DNA of 64,000 nucleotides from G020348185 sp964525045 (GCA_964525045.1 CAZGFD010000016.1:15724-79723); one strand, 5' to 3'. Positions 8,540 to 18,130 are shown, counted from the first letter of the stretch. The notes: generated from the letters alone by a model not told the origin. Program-made: numbers and translations.

Positions 8540-9256
8540 ATGAAAGTCGTGTTGGACATAGAAACCGTTCAAGCTCCTCGTGAGGATTGGGCCCGACTCA
8601 TCGGCCTTGGGTCCGATCCTTCCGAATCCCTTCCCGAAGAAGCCCCAGGAGATTTATTTACTCACGCACAGATCCAGGAACGTCAAAAGAAAGAAGATGA
8701 ACTGTATGAACGTTCCTCATTTGATGGGACGTTTAGCCGAATTGTCTGCATTGGGATGCTCATCTTTTCGGATTCCATGGGGCCGCAGGGAAACGTGGCA
8801 TGGTATGGAACCAATGAGAAGGAACTGCTTCGGCGGTTTTGGGCTCGAATTGCGGACCTTCGGCCGACATTATTTATTACTCATAACGGATTAGGATTTG
8901 ATATTCCCTTCATTAAAAAGCGTTCGATTATTCATCAAATTAAACCCACCCTGGAAATTAGTTTGGCCAGATTTCGGACTGAACCGGTATATGACACGAT
9001 GGCCATTTGGAGCAACTGGGATACACGTGGGTGGGTGAAGCTGGATGTGCTGGCCAGGGCATTGAATGTTGAAACGAAATCGGGGAGCGGAGCCCAGGTG
9101 GCTGAAATGTGGGCAGCGGGCCAAGGGGAAGCTGTTGCCGAATACTGTTTGCATGACACCTATGTGACGTATGCGTGTTATCAGCGAATGACTTTTCATC
9201 ATCCGCAGCCAAGTCAGGAAATCCTAAAACATATGAATCTCCTTCATGTCGAATAA
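8540..9256 (+). CDS. Predicted 3'-5' exonuclease related to the PolB proofreading domain
   Basis: The 238-aa protein shows the three DEDDy exonuclease motifs: VVLDIETV at the N-terminus (Exo I), FITHNGLGFDIPFI near residue 115 (Exo II) and YCLHDTYVTY near residue 205 (Exo III, Y-x3-D). This matches the stand-alone family related to the exonuclease domain of family B DNA polymerases; no polymerase domain is present. It probably trims 3' ends in DNA repair. It follows the mutY-nudix pair on the same strand after a 123-bp gap, so a shared repair theme is plausible. Confidence 0.85.
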   Translation: MKVVLDIETVQAPREDWARLIGLGSDPSESLPEEAPGDLFTHAQIQERQKKEDELYERSSFDGTFSRIVCIGMLIFSDSMGPQGNVAWYGTNEKELLRRFWARIADLRPTLFITHNGLGFDIPFIKKRSIIHQIKPTLEISLARFRTEPVYDTMAIWSNWDTRGWVKLDVLARALNVETKSGSGAQVAEMWAAGQGEAVAEYCLHDTYVTYACYQRMTFHHPQPSQEILKHMNLLHVE

Positions 9257-9269
9257 ATACCTTATCCTG

Positions 9270-10232
9270 TTAGGGCTGGTCTTTCTTAATTCGATCGAGC
9301 TCTTTTTGCTGTTTGTCCATTTCTCTCTGTAATTGTTCCATCTGTTCTCTCAATTCACGAATATCCGAACCGGGATCAGGCGGGGTTTCAGAAGTGCCTG
9401 CGGTAGTTGGATCTCCGGAAGTTCGATCCTCAACGCTTGGTTGATCTTCCATTTTGGGGCGATCCTGCTTGGCTTTCGATTCACCCTCCTCCTGCAATTC
9501 TGGAATGTCAAACACGGCTTTTGGCAAACCGGCTAATAGCATATAATCAATCGCCAGGGTATTTTCTCCTAAACGTTTGAGGTAATATTTTGTTGAATCG
9601 TCCTCAACCCGAATGGCTTCATGAGGGAAAAACGTAATCATATGACCTTGTGGCATCGAGGGGTCCATTAAGCCGGCGGTTCGCCGGTGTTGTTTCGCTA
9701 ACACTTTGGGTTTCGACAAGGGTTCTCTCCAGCTCAAAAACAGGGTGGAGTCATGGACGAGCATGTTCCCCTTAATCGGGGGCGCCCCCTCGTAATCGGA
9801 GGTACATTGGAAAAATACCTCTTCTTCCGGCGTGGCTTGAGCCAATGCAGAGGTTAGGAGTGGCGCTAAAAACCTAATCTGTGATTGAGAAAATAAACGT
9901 TTTGGTTTGTCTTCGTCAGTAATTAACCCCTCAATTAACCGGGGGTCCCGGAATGTGTGCGCTCCCCGTAGAATGTGCTCCATCGTGGTCATTTTGATGT
10001 CTACGGGATGGTTCGCACCTAATGAAGAATCTTCGATTGTCCGAAGTAAGACAATCCCCCGGGAACTATTATGTAACTCCGTCTCAATTTGAGGGGTCCA
10101 GGAACATGCCCCGATGAATAGGAGAAACCCCAGACCAACAACAACACACGTTGTCTGAATCCTATTGGTTGCCGTCACGATCATAGGAAATTTTTTTACG
10201 AAAATACCATCAGGGGTGGTGAAGGGTTTCAC
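9270..10232 (-). CDS. Putative lipoprotein with C-terminal coiled coil, unknown function
   Basis: The 320-aa protein has no recognised family. A hydrophobic segment TTCVVVGLGFLLFIGAC ends in a lipobox-like Cys, so it is probably a lipoprotein; the ATG at 10184 (MIVTATNR) would give a more usual signal length than the first ATG. The last 45 residues (DIRELREQMEQLQREMDKQQ...) form a charged coiled coil preceded by a low-complexity, Pro/Thr/Asp-rich linker. It converges with the exonuclease gene, with only 13 bp between their stop codons. Confidence 0.6.
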   Translation of the reverse strand: MKPFTTPDGIFVKKFPMIVTATNRIQTTCVVVGLGFLLFIGACSWTPQIETELHNSSRGIVLLRTIEDSSLGANHPVDIKMTTMEHILRGAHTFRDPRLIEGLITDEDKPKRLFSQSQIRFLAPLLTSALAQATPEEEVFFQCTSDYEGAPPIKGNMLVHDSTLFLSWREPLSKPKVLAKQHRRTAGLMDPSMPQGHMITFFPHEAIRVEDDSTKYYLKRLGENTLAIDYMLLAGLPKAVFDIPELQEEGESKAKQDRPKMEDQPSVEDRTSGDPTTAGTSETPPDPGSDIRELREQMEQLQREMDKQQKELDRIKKDQP

Positions 10233-10280
10233 AGCTCAACTTGGTGCCGCCCAAATCCACATGTGGGAAACTGAGATCTC

Positions 10281-10640
10281 ATGGAACTAAGCGCAAAGAC
10301 ATTATGGCCCTTGTTTCCGCTCTTGTTACTGGTGGTGGTGATCTGTTTGACTTGGGCTTTTGTGAGTGCTGTTCGAAGTTCAAAAATTTCTTGGACAGGG
10401 TGGGTGCAGGGAGCAGCCCTTGGGTGTTATCTCATGGCTGCTGTTACCGCCATTGCGAGTGAAAGTGGGGCCATATCTGCCCATGTCCATCGACCGTTTT
10501 CTTTGGCTTCCCAAATTTTCATTGTGATCAGTGTGTTTCGTCTATGGGGAAAAGGGGAACGTCTCTTAGTGGGATTAAACCTTATCGCCTGGCTTGCGAT
10601 ATTATCTGATACCGCTTTGCATTATCTTTTAGCCCGGTAA
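10281..10640 (+). CDS. Small integral membrane protein, about four transmembrane segments
   Basis: The 119-aa protein has hydrophobic helices at about residues 10-30 (FPLLLLVVVICLTWAFVSAV), 42-60 (GAALGCYLMAAVTAIAS), 75-90 (ASQIFIVISVFRLW) and 95-115 (LLVGLNLIAWLAILSDTAL). No family was recognised and no neighbours suggest a role. The start ATG at 10281 lacks a strong ribosome-binding site. Confidence 0.65.
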   Translation: MELSAKTLWPLFPLLLLVVVICLTWAFVSAVRSSKISWTGWVQGAALGCYLMAAVTAIASESGAISAHVHRPFSLASQIFIVISVFRLWGKGERLLVGLNLIAWLAILSDTALHYLLAR

Positions 10641-10662
10641 ACGTTGGAAGTAGAAGGAGAAA

Positions 10663-11409
10663 TTAAGGATTGCGAAGGCCACAGGCTCTGGCAATGCCGT
10701 CTTGATAGCGGGACCAATGACGGAGCGCTTCATCCATTCGGGTTAATATGCGTTCTTGAACGTCGGATTCCGTTGCATGGCGTGTAATCATTTCATACAC
10801 CTCACGGCGACACCCGAACTCCGCCATTTCATGAACCCGGATATAATCCATACTTTTGGAAGAGAGCCCATGATATTGGTGTAAGGGATGTTTGGTAATG
10901 GTATCCTCAATCTCCGCAGAAGTTTTTTTCGGTTGGGGATATAACACATCTTCGGGGTCCCTGTCGGTGCCCCCCACAAAAATTGTTAAAACGGTGCCTC
11001 CGACCAACCAATCCTCATCCTGGCAAATGGTGTCCAACCACTCCCGGTAAGCCAGGCTGTTTGATAACAGCTCCACATCCCTAAATCCGGCACGATCAAA
11101 CCCCAAGCCCATCATCATTTCTAAAAATAATTCCCGATGTGGTCGTCCCAGGGTCAGACAACCGGTTTCTTCTTCATAGATCATGGAGGCCAACTTTTGG
11201 CGAACCTCCCATGGTGGATTCTGGCCCAAAATTCTCGCTAAGAGAATAGCAATATCCCGGATGTACACGACATATTCCTGGTGATAGTGGATATTGAGGT
11301 GCTGTTTGGTTGTTTTGTTTCCGTTGAAATGGGGCGTTGCCCAATGATGCTTTCGACGAAGCACATCAAACAGTCGACCTCGCAATTGATCAGGTGAAAG
11401 TTTCCTCAT
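10663..11409 (-). CDS. Possible TENA/PqqC-like (heme-oxygenase-fold) protein
   Basis: The 248-aa, all-helical protein has features of the TENA/THI-4/PqqC group and the haem-oxygenase-like diiron oxidases: an early HYHQEYVVYIRDIAILLARI helix, YEEETG (E80-E82) followed by H91 in a GRPHRELFLEMMMGLGF helix, and RVHEMAEFGCRREVYEMI (H193, E197). The last motif normally supplies H-x3-D-x2-H in diiron members; here the third position is C200, so metal binding is doubtful. Members of this fold act in cofactor synthesis and retro-aldol or oxygenation chemistry. The assignment is tentative. Confidence 0.5.
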   Translation of the reverse strand: MRKLSPDQLRGRLFDVLRRKHHWATPHFNGNKTTKQHLNIHYHQEYVVYIRDIAILLARILGQNPPWEVRQKLASMIYEEETGCLTLGRPHRELFLEMMMGLGFDRAGFRDVELLSNSLAYREWLDTICQDEDWLVGGTVLTIFVGGTDRDPEDVLYPQPKKTSAEIEDTITKHPLHQYHGLSSKSMDYIRVHEMAEFGCRREVYEMITRHATESDVQERILTRMDEALRHWSRYQDGIARACGLRNP

Positions 11410-11571
11410 AGTCGTATCGCTGCCTATTTAGAGTTAGGTAAAAGGGGAGCCGTCATGCAAAAATTGTATGTGAACAATCGTATTGTTAAAAGGAAGTATA
11501 TCTGGTAAATGAAGGTTTGCGCATGATGTGGTTGTATCAATACAATACCATATTTACGAAGGAGCTGTAAG

Positions 11572-11859
11572 GTGATGGAAGCGGTTAATTTAGCAGATCC
11601 GGATGAAATATTAAATTTTTTGGCCGACATTTCTCTACAAGGAAAGGGGCTGACAACCGACAATCTTATGGAGTATGTCATGGATGAAGGATTTCTCGAG
11701 CCTATTTATTTGAATGCGAAGGGGGAGGATCCTGGAGCTTTTTATAAAGGCCAACCCAATGCCTGGGCTATCTATCAAGTCCGTGAATGGAAACGCGTAT
11801 TGACCATCTCAGGGGGAGCAGATAAAGAGAGACGGGTCCAAATTACGGAAACTCCTTAA
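11572..11859 (+). CDS. Small conserved-looking protein, unknown function
   Basis: The protein has 95 aa with start GTG 11572 or ATG 11575, preceded by AAGGAG about 10 bases upstream. It is acidic, with no signal peptide or transmembrane segment. It opens with NLADPDEILNFLADISLQGK, then a helical GLTTDNLMEYVMDEGF. No family was recognised. A DUF2007 gene follows 43 bp later on the same strand, so the two may be co-transcribed. Confidence 0.6.
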   Translation: MMEAVNLADPDEILNFLADISLQGKGLTTDNLMEYVMDEGFLEPIYLNAKGEDPGAFYKGQPNAWAIYQVREWKRVLTISGGADKERRVQITETP

Positions 11860-11902
11860 GGAAGAACTCATTTCAGTGGCTAAGTTTACGGTTTAACAGA
11901 CG

Positions 11903-12142
11903 ATGACCTTCACTAAAATTTATGAAGGTCATGACGAAGGGGAGATTTCTATTATTAAAAGCTTACTCGAAGCGAATGAGATTACCTTTGTCGTCGAAAA
12001 TGAAAATTTTGGAAGTCTCTATCCAGGAGGCTCCATCCCCTTTAACGCTCGGAATATTCTGGTTCCCGAGGAGGATGTTGATCGGGTCCGGATTCTTTTA
12101 AGCCGGTTACACGAGACGCCCAGGGATAATCTCGCCGGGTAA
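11903..12142 (+). CDS. DUF2007-domain protein
   Basis: The 79-aa protein matches the DUF2007 pattern: FTKIYEGHDEGEISIIKSLL, EANEITFVVENENFG and NILVPEEDVDRVRILLSRL. The family has a small ferredoxin-like alpha/beta fold, sometimes described as a putative signal-transducing domain, with no proven function. The protein is cytoplasmic. It converges with the next minus-strand gene, with 8 bp between stop codons. Confidence 0.75.
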   Translation: MTFTKIYEGHDEGEISIIKSLLEANEITFVVENENFGSLYPGGSIPFNARNILVPEEDVDRVRILLSRLHETPRDNLAG

Positions 12143-12150
12143 ATTTGGAG

Positions 12151-12522
12151 TTAATGCCACCCACCCACTAATTTCCCCTCTTCAAAGTAGAGATAGCGGT
12201 GTGAAACCGTTCCGGCATCTAACCAGTCTTCATAGACCCACTCTTCGCGTCGAATTCCTTTGGATGTATAACTGACGTTCATTTGATAGGGCGACCCCCA
12301 TGCTTTCATGACTTGTTCCCGAGTCATGCCAACCATGACTTTTTTCTCTTGGATGTGTTTTTCAAAGGTTGGGTCTAATAAAGGGGGGACCAACCCCCAT
12401 CCAAACATCCATAGGAAAAAGGCGATCAACCCCGCATAAACCGTTATCCGGACTGGTCGGCGGCAAATGAAGGGGACTGGTTCCGATTGAAGAGGTACTG
12501 TTGATTTAGGTGGCGTGTTCAA
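12151..12522 (-). CDS. Membrane-anchored SmpA/OmlA (BamE)-like small protein
   Basis: The 123-aa protein has one N-terminal transmembrane helix (ITVYAGLIAFFLWMFGWGL). The C-terminal half has the BamE-like layout: KVMVGMTREQVMKAWGSPYQ, then REEWVYEDW and a strand pair ending YLYFEEGKLVGGW. BamE-like domains bind lipids or proteins at the envelope. This one is anchored by a helix rather than a lipid, so it is not canonical BamE. Confidence 0.6.
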   Translation of the reverse strand: MNTPPKSTVPLQSEPVPFICRRPVRITVYAGLIAFFLWMFGWGLVPPLLDPTFEKHIQEKKVMVGMTREQVMKAWGSPYQMNVSYTSKGIRREEWVYEDWLDAGTVSHRYLYFEEGKLVGGWH

Positions 12523-12641
12523 TCTTTTTGTGCACGGCGATTTGGCAAAGGGTGTAGGTGCCAGCTTACTGGTGTGTGCTAGTATTAGTGACGCTAAAAG
12601 TCTAACAATGCCCCTTGAAATGGGTCAAGGAAAGGAAATGT

Positions 12642-13001
12642 ATGTTTGTTGAAGTTGAGAGTAACCCCAATTGTGAAAGTTCTGTCTTTCTCCGATTTAA
12701 AGAAGTTGCTCCGGCTCAGCTCGTCAGTCATGTTAAAATATATGATCGGACTTCGCGGGGGGAATGGTGTGCTGTGACGGGATGGTGTGATGATTCTCAT
12801 CAACCTGCCTGTTCTGCGTTTGCTCAAAAGGTGGAAGATTCGGGAGCTGGCGTGTCTCTTCTTGTGTTTGGAGGAAATTATGGAGTCCGTTTGAAGCCTG
12901 AGAATTGCCAAGACGAATGGGATCTTGAACATCCAGAGCAATGGGGGGAAGCCTATCTTTCCCTTAGCGACGAACAAGACATTCGGTACACCCAATCCTA
13001 G
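12642..13001 (+). CDS. Hypothetical acidic protein
   Basis: An ATG at 12642 (MFVEVESNPN) with AAAGGA 5-8 bases upstream gives a 119-aa acidic protein; a longer reading would begin at 12615. It has no signal peptide or transmembrane helix. It contains several Cys residues (NCESS, EWCAVTGWCDD, ACSAF, NCQDEW). No family was recognised. The opposite strand also carries an open frame across this stretch, but its composition is strongly basic and unlike its neighbours. Confidence 0.45.
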   Translation: MFVEVESNPNCESSVFLRFKEVAPAQLVSHVKIYDRTSRGEWCAVTGWCDDSHQPACSAFAQKVEDSGAGVSLLVFGGNYGVRLKPENCQDEWDLEHPEQWGEAYLSLSDEQDIRYTQS

Positions 13002-13178
13002 CTGTCCCTGCATTATCTATTGCTACCCTCGGAAGAGACCCCCTTATCGGCGGACGCCTCACTCAGGTGGTGGAACTTTCAGCGGGATTCCTGCCGGCAT
13101 CTTCTTCAACGCACGGGGACGCTCTGGTGTCCCTCGGAGGCATCAGTATCAGGTACTACCAATAATCCAAAATTTGAA

Positions 13179-13976
13179 TTAATCAGCGTATTGTGGAACG
13201 GGGATGTTTCTGGGTTTGTCTTTGGGTGGAGGAGGTATTTCTGCGAACTCATCGGAAAAGGGATTCATAATGGGCTCATGAGTAAGCCGCTGGCGGGTTT
13301 TCACGACTTGCAGACTTTGCGTCGAAATTTCCATTCGGTCGAAAGGAGTTTGAAGGGTCAATAAATTCGGGATTCCCTTAAGGGCAAACATTTGATAGGC
13401 CAAAGACCACGGAAGGTTTTCCTTTCCGCGTTCCTTGACGATCATCGTCGCTTCATGGGAGGGTAGCCCCTTGAATATCAAAACCCAAAGATTGGATCGA
13501 AAAGCGGGCGAATTGGGTTCAGTTGGTGGGACAAATTCCGGTACTAATTTGGGAATCTCCTCCAATGGAACAGCAGGAGTAAATTCAATTTCTATCCTTC
13601 GCACGTACAAAGTCGGAAAGTCACGAACTTCATTCAAGTCCGGAATGTAGACAAACGAATAACGAACTTGAATTCCGTTACGGGTAAACGTATACACATC
13701 TTCCCCGTTTTCCGGTGAAACTAGTTTACTGAAGTACTTTTCCCAATCTTTGAACGTATAATAACTAAAGACCCGCAAGGCAGCCTTCCGCGAGCGAACG
13801 GCCATTGGCGTACCAAGTTTTTTTCGGATTTCGGTTTGGGTTAGCCCTAGATACCCGTCTTCGAAATACGATTTGGCGTGGGCGGGTGAAGGGGCCGCGA
13901 CCAATACTATAAAAGGAAAAAGGAATATGAGGAGGAGGGACCCGATCGTTTTTAAGGGATAAAATAAAATGGTCAT
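13179..13976 (-). CDS. Exported protein of unknown function, SmpA/OmlA-like N-terminal part
   Basis: The 265-aa protein has a clear signal peptide ending APSPAHA. The mature N-terminus (DGYLGLTQTEIRKKLGTPMA) resembles the 'G-x-T-x-x-E-V-x-x-x-L-G-x-P' start of SmpA/OmlA-type domains. The rest has mixed strands and a Pro-rich C-terminus (AEIPPPPKDKPRNIPVPQYA). It is probably periplasmic. Its function is unknown. The gene is divergent from metH, with a 193-bp gap. Confidence 0.6.
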   Translation of the reverse strand: MTILFYPLKTIGSLLLIFLFPFIVLVAAPSPAHAKSYFEDGYLGLTQTEIRKKLGTPMAVRSRKAALRVFSYYTFKDWEKYFSKLVSPENGEDVYTFTRNGIQVRYSFVYIPDLNEVRDFPTLYVRRIEIEFTPAVPLEEIPKLVPEFVPPTEPNSPAFRSNLWVLIFKGLPSHEATMIVKERGKENLPWSLAYQMFALKGIPNLLTLQTPFDRMEISTQSLQVVKTRQRLTHEPIMNPFSDEFAEIPPPPKDKPRNIPVPQYAD

Positions 13977-14169
13977 GACCTCTTTTTCGTATTAAAGAAA
14001 TCCTATTGCCTGAAAAGAGAAGAAGTCAAGGATTAAGGAAAGAGTTTTCCATTTATTAAAACAATCATCTCAAGAATTGGGGTGGAATTTCAAATTTCAG
14101 ACCTCGGATTCCAGGACAGAAAACTTATTCCCCCCTCTAAAATGAATTCCCAACATAAGGATAGGACGA

Positions 14170-17100
14170 ATGACTGACCTAGAAGCGTTACTAGAGTCCC
14201 GTATCGCCATAATGGATGGAGCGATGGGTACGATGATCCAAACCCATAAGCTTGAGGAAGCTGACTTTCGTGGTGACCGATTTTCCCATCATCCGTGTGA
14301 TGTGAAAGGGAACAATGATCTTTTATCCATCACCCAACCTCACATTATCCAATCCATCCATCAGGACTACATGGATGCGGGGGCCGACATTATTGAAACC
14401 AACACGTTCAATTCGAATGCCATTTCCATGGCCGATTATCAAATGGAAGATTTGGCGTATGATCTTAATGTAGCCGGGGCCCAGGCCGCCAGGAAAGCGG
14501 TTGAAGCCGTGTTGGCCAAGGATCCCCATCGTCCCCGATTCGTTGCGGGAGCCATGGGCCCGACGAACCGGACCGCTTCAATGTCGCCTGATGTGAATAA
14601 CCCTGCTTTTCGTGCCGTGACTTTCGATGAGTTGGAGGGCGCCTACTACGAGCAAATTCGTGGATTGGTTGACGGAGGCGTGGACTTGTTGTTGGTTGAG
14701 ACTATTTTTGACACCCTGAATGCCAAGGCAGCTCTTTTTGCTATTAACCGGTACTGTGAGGAAAACCAAAGAACCCTTCCCGTTATGGCATCGGTCACGA
14801 TCACTGATCAAAGTGGGCGGACTCTCTCCGGGCAATTGATTGAAGCGTTTTGGCATTCCATCTCTCATGCCAATTTGCTTAGTGTTGGGATCAATTGTGC
14901 GTTGGGCGCCAAGCAAATGCGGTCCTACATCGAGGAGCTGTCTACTGTGGCTCCCGCCTACATCAGTTGCTATCCGAATGCCGGGCTGCCCAATGCGTTT
15001 GGCGGATTCGACGAAACTCCGGAGCGAATGGCTGAAGATCTTCGTGACTTTGCCAAAAATGGATGGCTGAATATTGTTGGTGGATGTTGCGGAAGTACAC
15101 CAGGCCATATCAAGGCCATAGCTCATGCCGTGTCTGAAATGGAACCACATCAGAGGGTGGCTATCACCCACATCACTCAGCTCAGTGGGCTGGAGCCTTT
15201 GGCCATTCGGCCCGAAGTGAATTTTGTCAATATCGGTGAACGAACCAACGTGACCGGCTCGCCTAAGTTCGCGAAACTTATTCTCAACGGGAATTTTGAG
15301 GAAGCCCTGTCTGTTGCCCAACATCAGGTTAATGGGGGTGCTCAGATTATTGATATCAATATGGACGAAGCCATGCTGGATTCGGAAAAGGCCATGGTCA
15401 CGTTCCTCAATCTCATTGCATCCGAACCTGATATTTCGCGGGTTCCGATCATGATTGACAGCTCAAAATGGTCGGTCATTGAAGCCGGTCTTAAATGTAT
15501 TCAAGGTAAGGGTGTCGTGAATTCGATCAGCCTGAAAGAGGGAGAGGAGAAATTTAAGGAGCAGGGGAGAGCCGTCAAATCCTATGGGGCCGCGGTGGTG
15601 GTGATGGCCTTTGATGAGACTGGACAGGCTGACACCATAGAGCGAAAAGTCGAAATATGCACCAGAGCGTACCGAATTCTTACAGAAGAAGTCGGTTTCT
15701 CACCCGAGGACATTATCTTTGATCCCAATATCTTAACGGTTGCCACGGGAATAGAAGAGCATAATGCCTATGCGGTGAACTTCATTGAAGCCACTCGCCA
15801 GATAAAACGCACGTTGCCACATTGTAAAGTCAGTGGAGGGTTGAGCAATATTTCTTTCTCCTTCCGTGGGAATAATGTTGTGCGGGAAGCTATGCATTCG
15901 GCATTCCTCTATCACGCGATTCAGGCTGGACTTGATATGGCTATTGTCAATGCCGGGCAACTAGGCGTGTATGAGGAGATTCCCAAAGACTTGCTGGAGT
16001 TGGTGGAAGACGTGTTATTAAACCGACGGCCTGACGCGACTGAGCGATTAGTATCATTTGCGGAAACGGTCAAGCAGCAAGGTAAAGCTCCGGTCAAGGA
16101 TGACGTCTGGCGTCAGGGCTGCGTCGAAGAACGGTTATCTCATGCCCTCGTCAAAGGTGTGGTGGATTACATTGATGAGGATGTCGAAGAGGCTCGTCAG
16201 AAATATGACAAACCCCTTCAAGTCATTGAGGGCCCATTAATGGATGGGATGAATATTGTGGGAGAATTGTTTGGGGCCGGAAAAATGTTTCTTCCCCAAG
16301 TGGTCAAAAGTGCCCGGGTGATGAAAAAAGCTGTGGCCTACCTACTCCCTTTCATGGAAACAGAAAAACAACAATCCGGGAGCGGGGCCCAAGGTAAAGT
16401 GCTTATGGCCACCGTGAAGGGTGATGTTCATGATATTGGAAAAAATATCGTCGGGGTGGTTCTTTCCTGTAATAACTATGAGGTCATTGATTTGGGAGTC
16501 ATGGTCCCCTGTGACAAAATTCTACAAACGGCGAGAGAGGAAAAGGTCGATATGATTGGCCTTAGTGGGCTCATTACGCCCTCTTTGGAGGAGATGGTGC
16601 ACAATGCCAAAGAAATGAGTCGAGAGGAATTTACCATTCCATTGCTTATAGGTGGAGCCACAACCAGTAAAGCCCACACCGCCGTCAAAATCGCGCCGGG
16701 CTATCAGGAGCCTGTTGTGCACGTTCTTGATGCCTCATTGGCCGTTAACGTGGTTCGCCAATTATTAAGCCCTGAGGGGAAACCCGCCTTTGTGGAAAAG
16801 GTTCGTCAACAACAGGAAAAATCTCGCGAATCCTATGAAACCAAAAAAACCAAACAGACGTTATTATCTCTTGAAGAGGCGCGTACACGGCGACCCTCGA
16901 TTGATTGGCAATCATCGGACCTCGCCAAACCAAGTTTTCTCGGGCTACGGGTATTCGACCCTTTGCCCCTAGATGATCTCCTTTCTATCATCGATTGGTC
17001 TCCCTTTTTTCATACCTGGGAATTACGAGGGCGGTATCCTCAGATCTTTAAAGATCCCAAGGTAGGCAGCCGGGCAAAGGAACTTTTTGAGGATGCTCAA

Positions 17101-17841
17101 CGACTACTCAAAGAAATCATCGATAACAAACTATTGGTCGCCAAAGGAGTCTATGGGTTTTTTCCATCTAATAGCGTGGGAGATGACATTGAAATTTATG
17201 CGGATGAAACCCGGGCCACAGTCCACACGACCTTTCACACTCTCCGGCAGCAGATGGCAAAGCCTAAGGGTGATGCGAACTACGCGCTCGCCGACTTTAT
17301 CGCACCGAAATCCGCGGGATTACAAGATTATATTGGTGGTTTTGCCGTAACGGCGGGCATTGGAATCGAAGCGCTGTGCGAGAAATTTGAAAGAGACCAT
17401 GATGATTATCAATCCATCATGGCTAAAGCGTTAGCCGATCGATTCGCCGAAGCCTTTGCGGAATGGCTCCACAGGGAAGCCCGGAAAGAATGGGGTTACG
17501 GGAAAGACGAACATCTGACGAATGAAGAGCTGATAAAAGAACAGTATCGAGGAATCCGTCCTGCTCCGGGTTATCCGGCCAGTCCGGACCATACGGAAAA
17601 ACAAATTCTCTTCGATCTTCTTTCGGTCGAAAAACACACCGGCATCCGGCTTACCGAATCCTTTGCGATGTATCCAGCCGCCTCGGTCAGCGGATTGTAC
17701 TTTTCCCACCCACAAGCCAAATACTTTGGGGTCGGAAAGATTGACCGGGATCAGGTGAGAGACTACGCTAGAAGAAAATCGATGGACCTCGCCATGGTGG
17801 AGCGATGGCTTTCGCCCAATCTGGCTTATGATCCTACCTAG
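14170..17841 (+). CDS. metH: Cobalamin-dependent methionine synthase
   Basis: At 1223 aa this is full length. It transfers a methyl group from methyltetrahydrofolate via cobalamin to homocysteine. The domains are in the usual order. The homocysteine-binding barrel (1-325) has its zinc cysteines in GINCALG (about 240) and GGCCGST (about 303). The pterin-binding barrel (about 340-620) has FVNIGERTNVTGSPKF. The cap helices come next, then a cobalamin domain with DVHDIGKNIVGVVL (about 752) supplying the cobalt-ligating His. The activation domain (about 890-1220) has YRGIRPAPGYPASPDHTEK, with Ser where Cys is common. No cobalamin riboswitch was recognised upstream. The ATG has a weak AAGG upstream. 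Confidence 0.98.
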   Translation: MTDLEALLESRIAIMDGAMGTMIQTHKLEEADFRGDRFSHHPCDVKGNNDLLSITQPHIIQSIHQDYMDAGADIIETNTFNSNAISMADYQMEDLAYDLNVAGAQAARKAVEAVLAKDPHRPRFVAGAMGPTNRTASMSPDVNNPAFRAVTFDELEGAYYEQIRGLVDGGVDLLLVETIFDTLNAKAALFAINRYCEENQRTLPVMASVTITDQSGRTLSGQLIEAFWHSISHANLLSVGINCALGAKQMRSYIEELSTVAPAYISCYPNAGLPNAFGGFDETPERMAEDLRDFAKNGWLNIVGGCCGSTPGHIKAIAHAVSEMEPHQRVAITHITQLSGLEPLAIRPEVNFVNIGERTNVTGSPKFAKLILNGNFEEALSVAQHQVNGGAQIIDINMDEAMLDSEKAMVTFLNLIASEPDISRVPIMIDSSKWSVIEAGLKCIQGKGVVNSISLKEGEEKFKEQGRAVKSYGAAVVVMAFDETGQADTIERKVEICTRAYRILTEEVGFSPEDIIFDPNILTVATGIEEHNAYAVNFIEATRQIKRTLPHCKVSGGLSNISFSFRGNNVVREAMHSAFLYHAIQAGLDMAIVNAGQLGVYEEIPKDLLELVEDVLLNRRPDATERLVSFAETVKQQGKAPVKDDVWRQGCVEERLSHALVKGVVDYIDEDVEEARQKYDKPLQVIEGPLMDGMNIVGELFGAGKMFLPQVVKSARVMKKAVAYLLPFMETEKQQSGSGAQGKVLMATVKGDVHDIGKNIVGVVLSCNNYEVIDLGVMVPCDKILQTAREEKVDMIGLSGLITPSLEEMVHNAKEMSREEFTIPLLIGGATTSKAHTAVKIAPGYQEPVVHVLDASLAVNVVRQLLSPEGKPAFVEKVRQQQEKSRESYETKKTKQTLLSLEEARTRRPSIDWQSSDLAKPSFLGLRVFDPLPLDDLLSIIDWSPFFHTWELRGRYPQIFKDPKVGSRAKELFEDAQRLLKEIIDNKLLVAKGVYGFFPSNSVGDDIEIYADETRATVHTTFHTLRQQMAKPKGDANYALADFIAPKSAGLQDYIGGFAVTAGIGIEALCEKFERDHDDYQSIMAKALADRFAEAFAEWLHREARKEWGYGKDEHLTNEELIKEQYRGIRPAPGYPASPDHTEKQILFDLLSVEKHTGIRLTESFAMYPAASVSGLYFSHPQAKYFGVGKIDRDQVRDYARRKSMDLAMVERWLSPNLAYDPT

Positions 17842-17914
17842 AGGAGGGGAGGAGAATGGCAATTTCGGAGGGCACGGTTACTTCGTGAGAAGGGATTTTC
17901 ATTCTTGGGATTTC

Positions 17915-18130
17915 CTAATCGGAATACCGCTTGTCTTCATCTCCCCCTGACCAGCGAGTGCCTCCGACTTCCTCCGCTTCCCACATATCGGCGATTTCTT
18001 TGGCCGCGAGGTCGGATTCTTTCTGCTGTACATCTAAAGTCATTGCTTGATTGGCCTGATCCTCTATGGAGGTGCTCGGAGGAGGACCCTTCCCTCTAGG
18101 GGTATTTTTGTTCAATTTATTGATTGGCAC
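17915..18130 (-). CDS. Small hydrophilic protein, uncertain
   Basis: The 71-aa frame (MPINKLNKNTPRGKGPP...) is rich in Lys, Asp and Glu with a helical middle (DVQQKESDLAAKEIADMWEAEE). It has no family, signal or transmembrane segment. It is more protein-like than the frame on the other strand, but the evidence is only composition and position. Confidence 0.35.
   Translation of the reverse strand: MPINKLNKNTPRGKGPPPSTSIEDQANQAMTLDVQQKESDLAAKEIADMWEAEEVGGTRWSGGDEDKRYSD

Noticed and set aside
12594..13013. 139-codon frame on the minus strand
   Set aside because: Strongly basic, with composition unlike its neighbours, and lying opposite a more plausible plus-strand frame with a ribosome-binding site.
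13002..13178. Protein-like reading (VELSAGFLPASSSTHGDAL...) after the 12642-13001 gene in another frame
   Set aside because: It has no start codon and follows a stop; it could be a frame-shifted tail of the upstream gene, but one sequence cannot show this.
13977..14169. Cobalamin riboswitch upstream of metH
   Set aside because: I looked for the B12-box and the expected stems in this 193-bp gap and saw none.
14578..15324. 248-codon frame opposite metH
   Set aside because: Antisense shadow of a clearly coding full-length methionine synthase.
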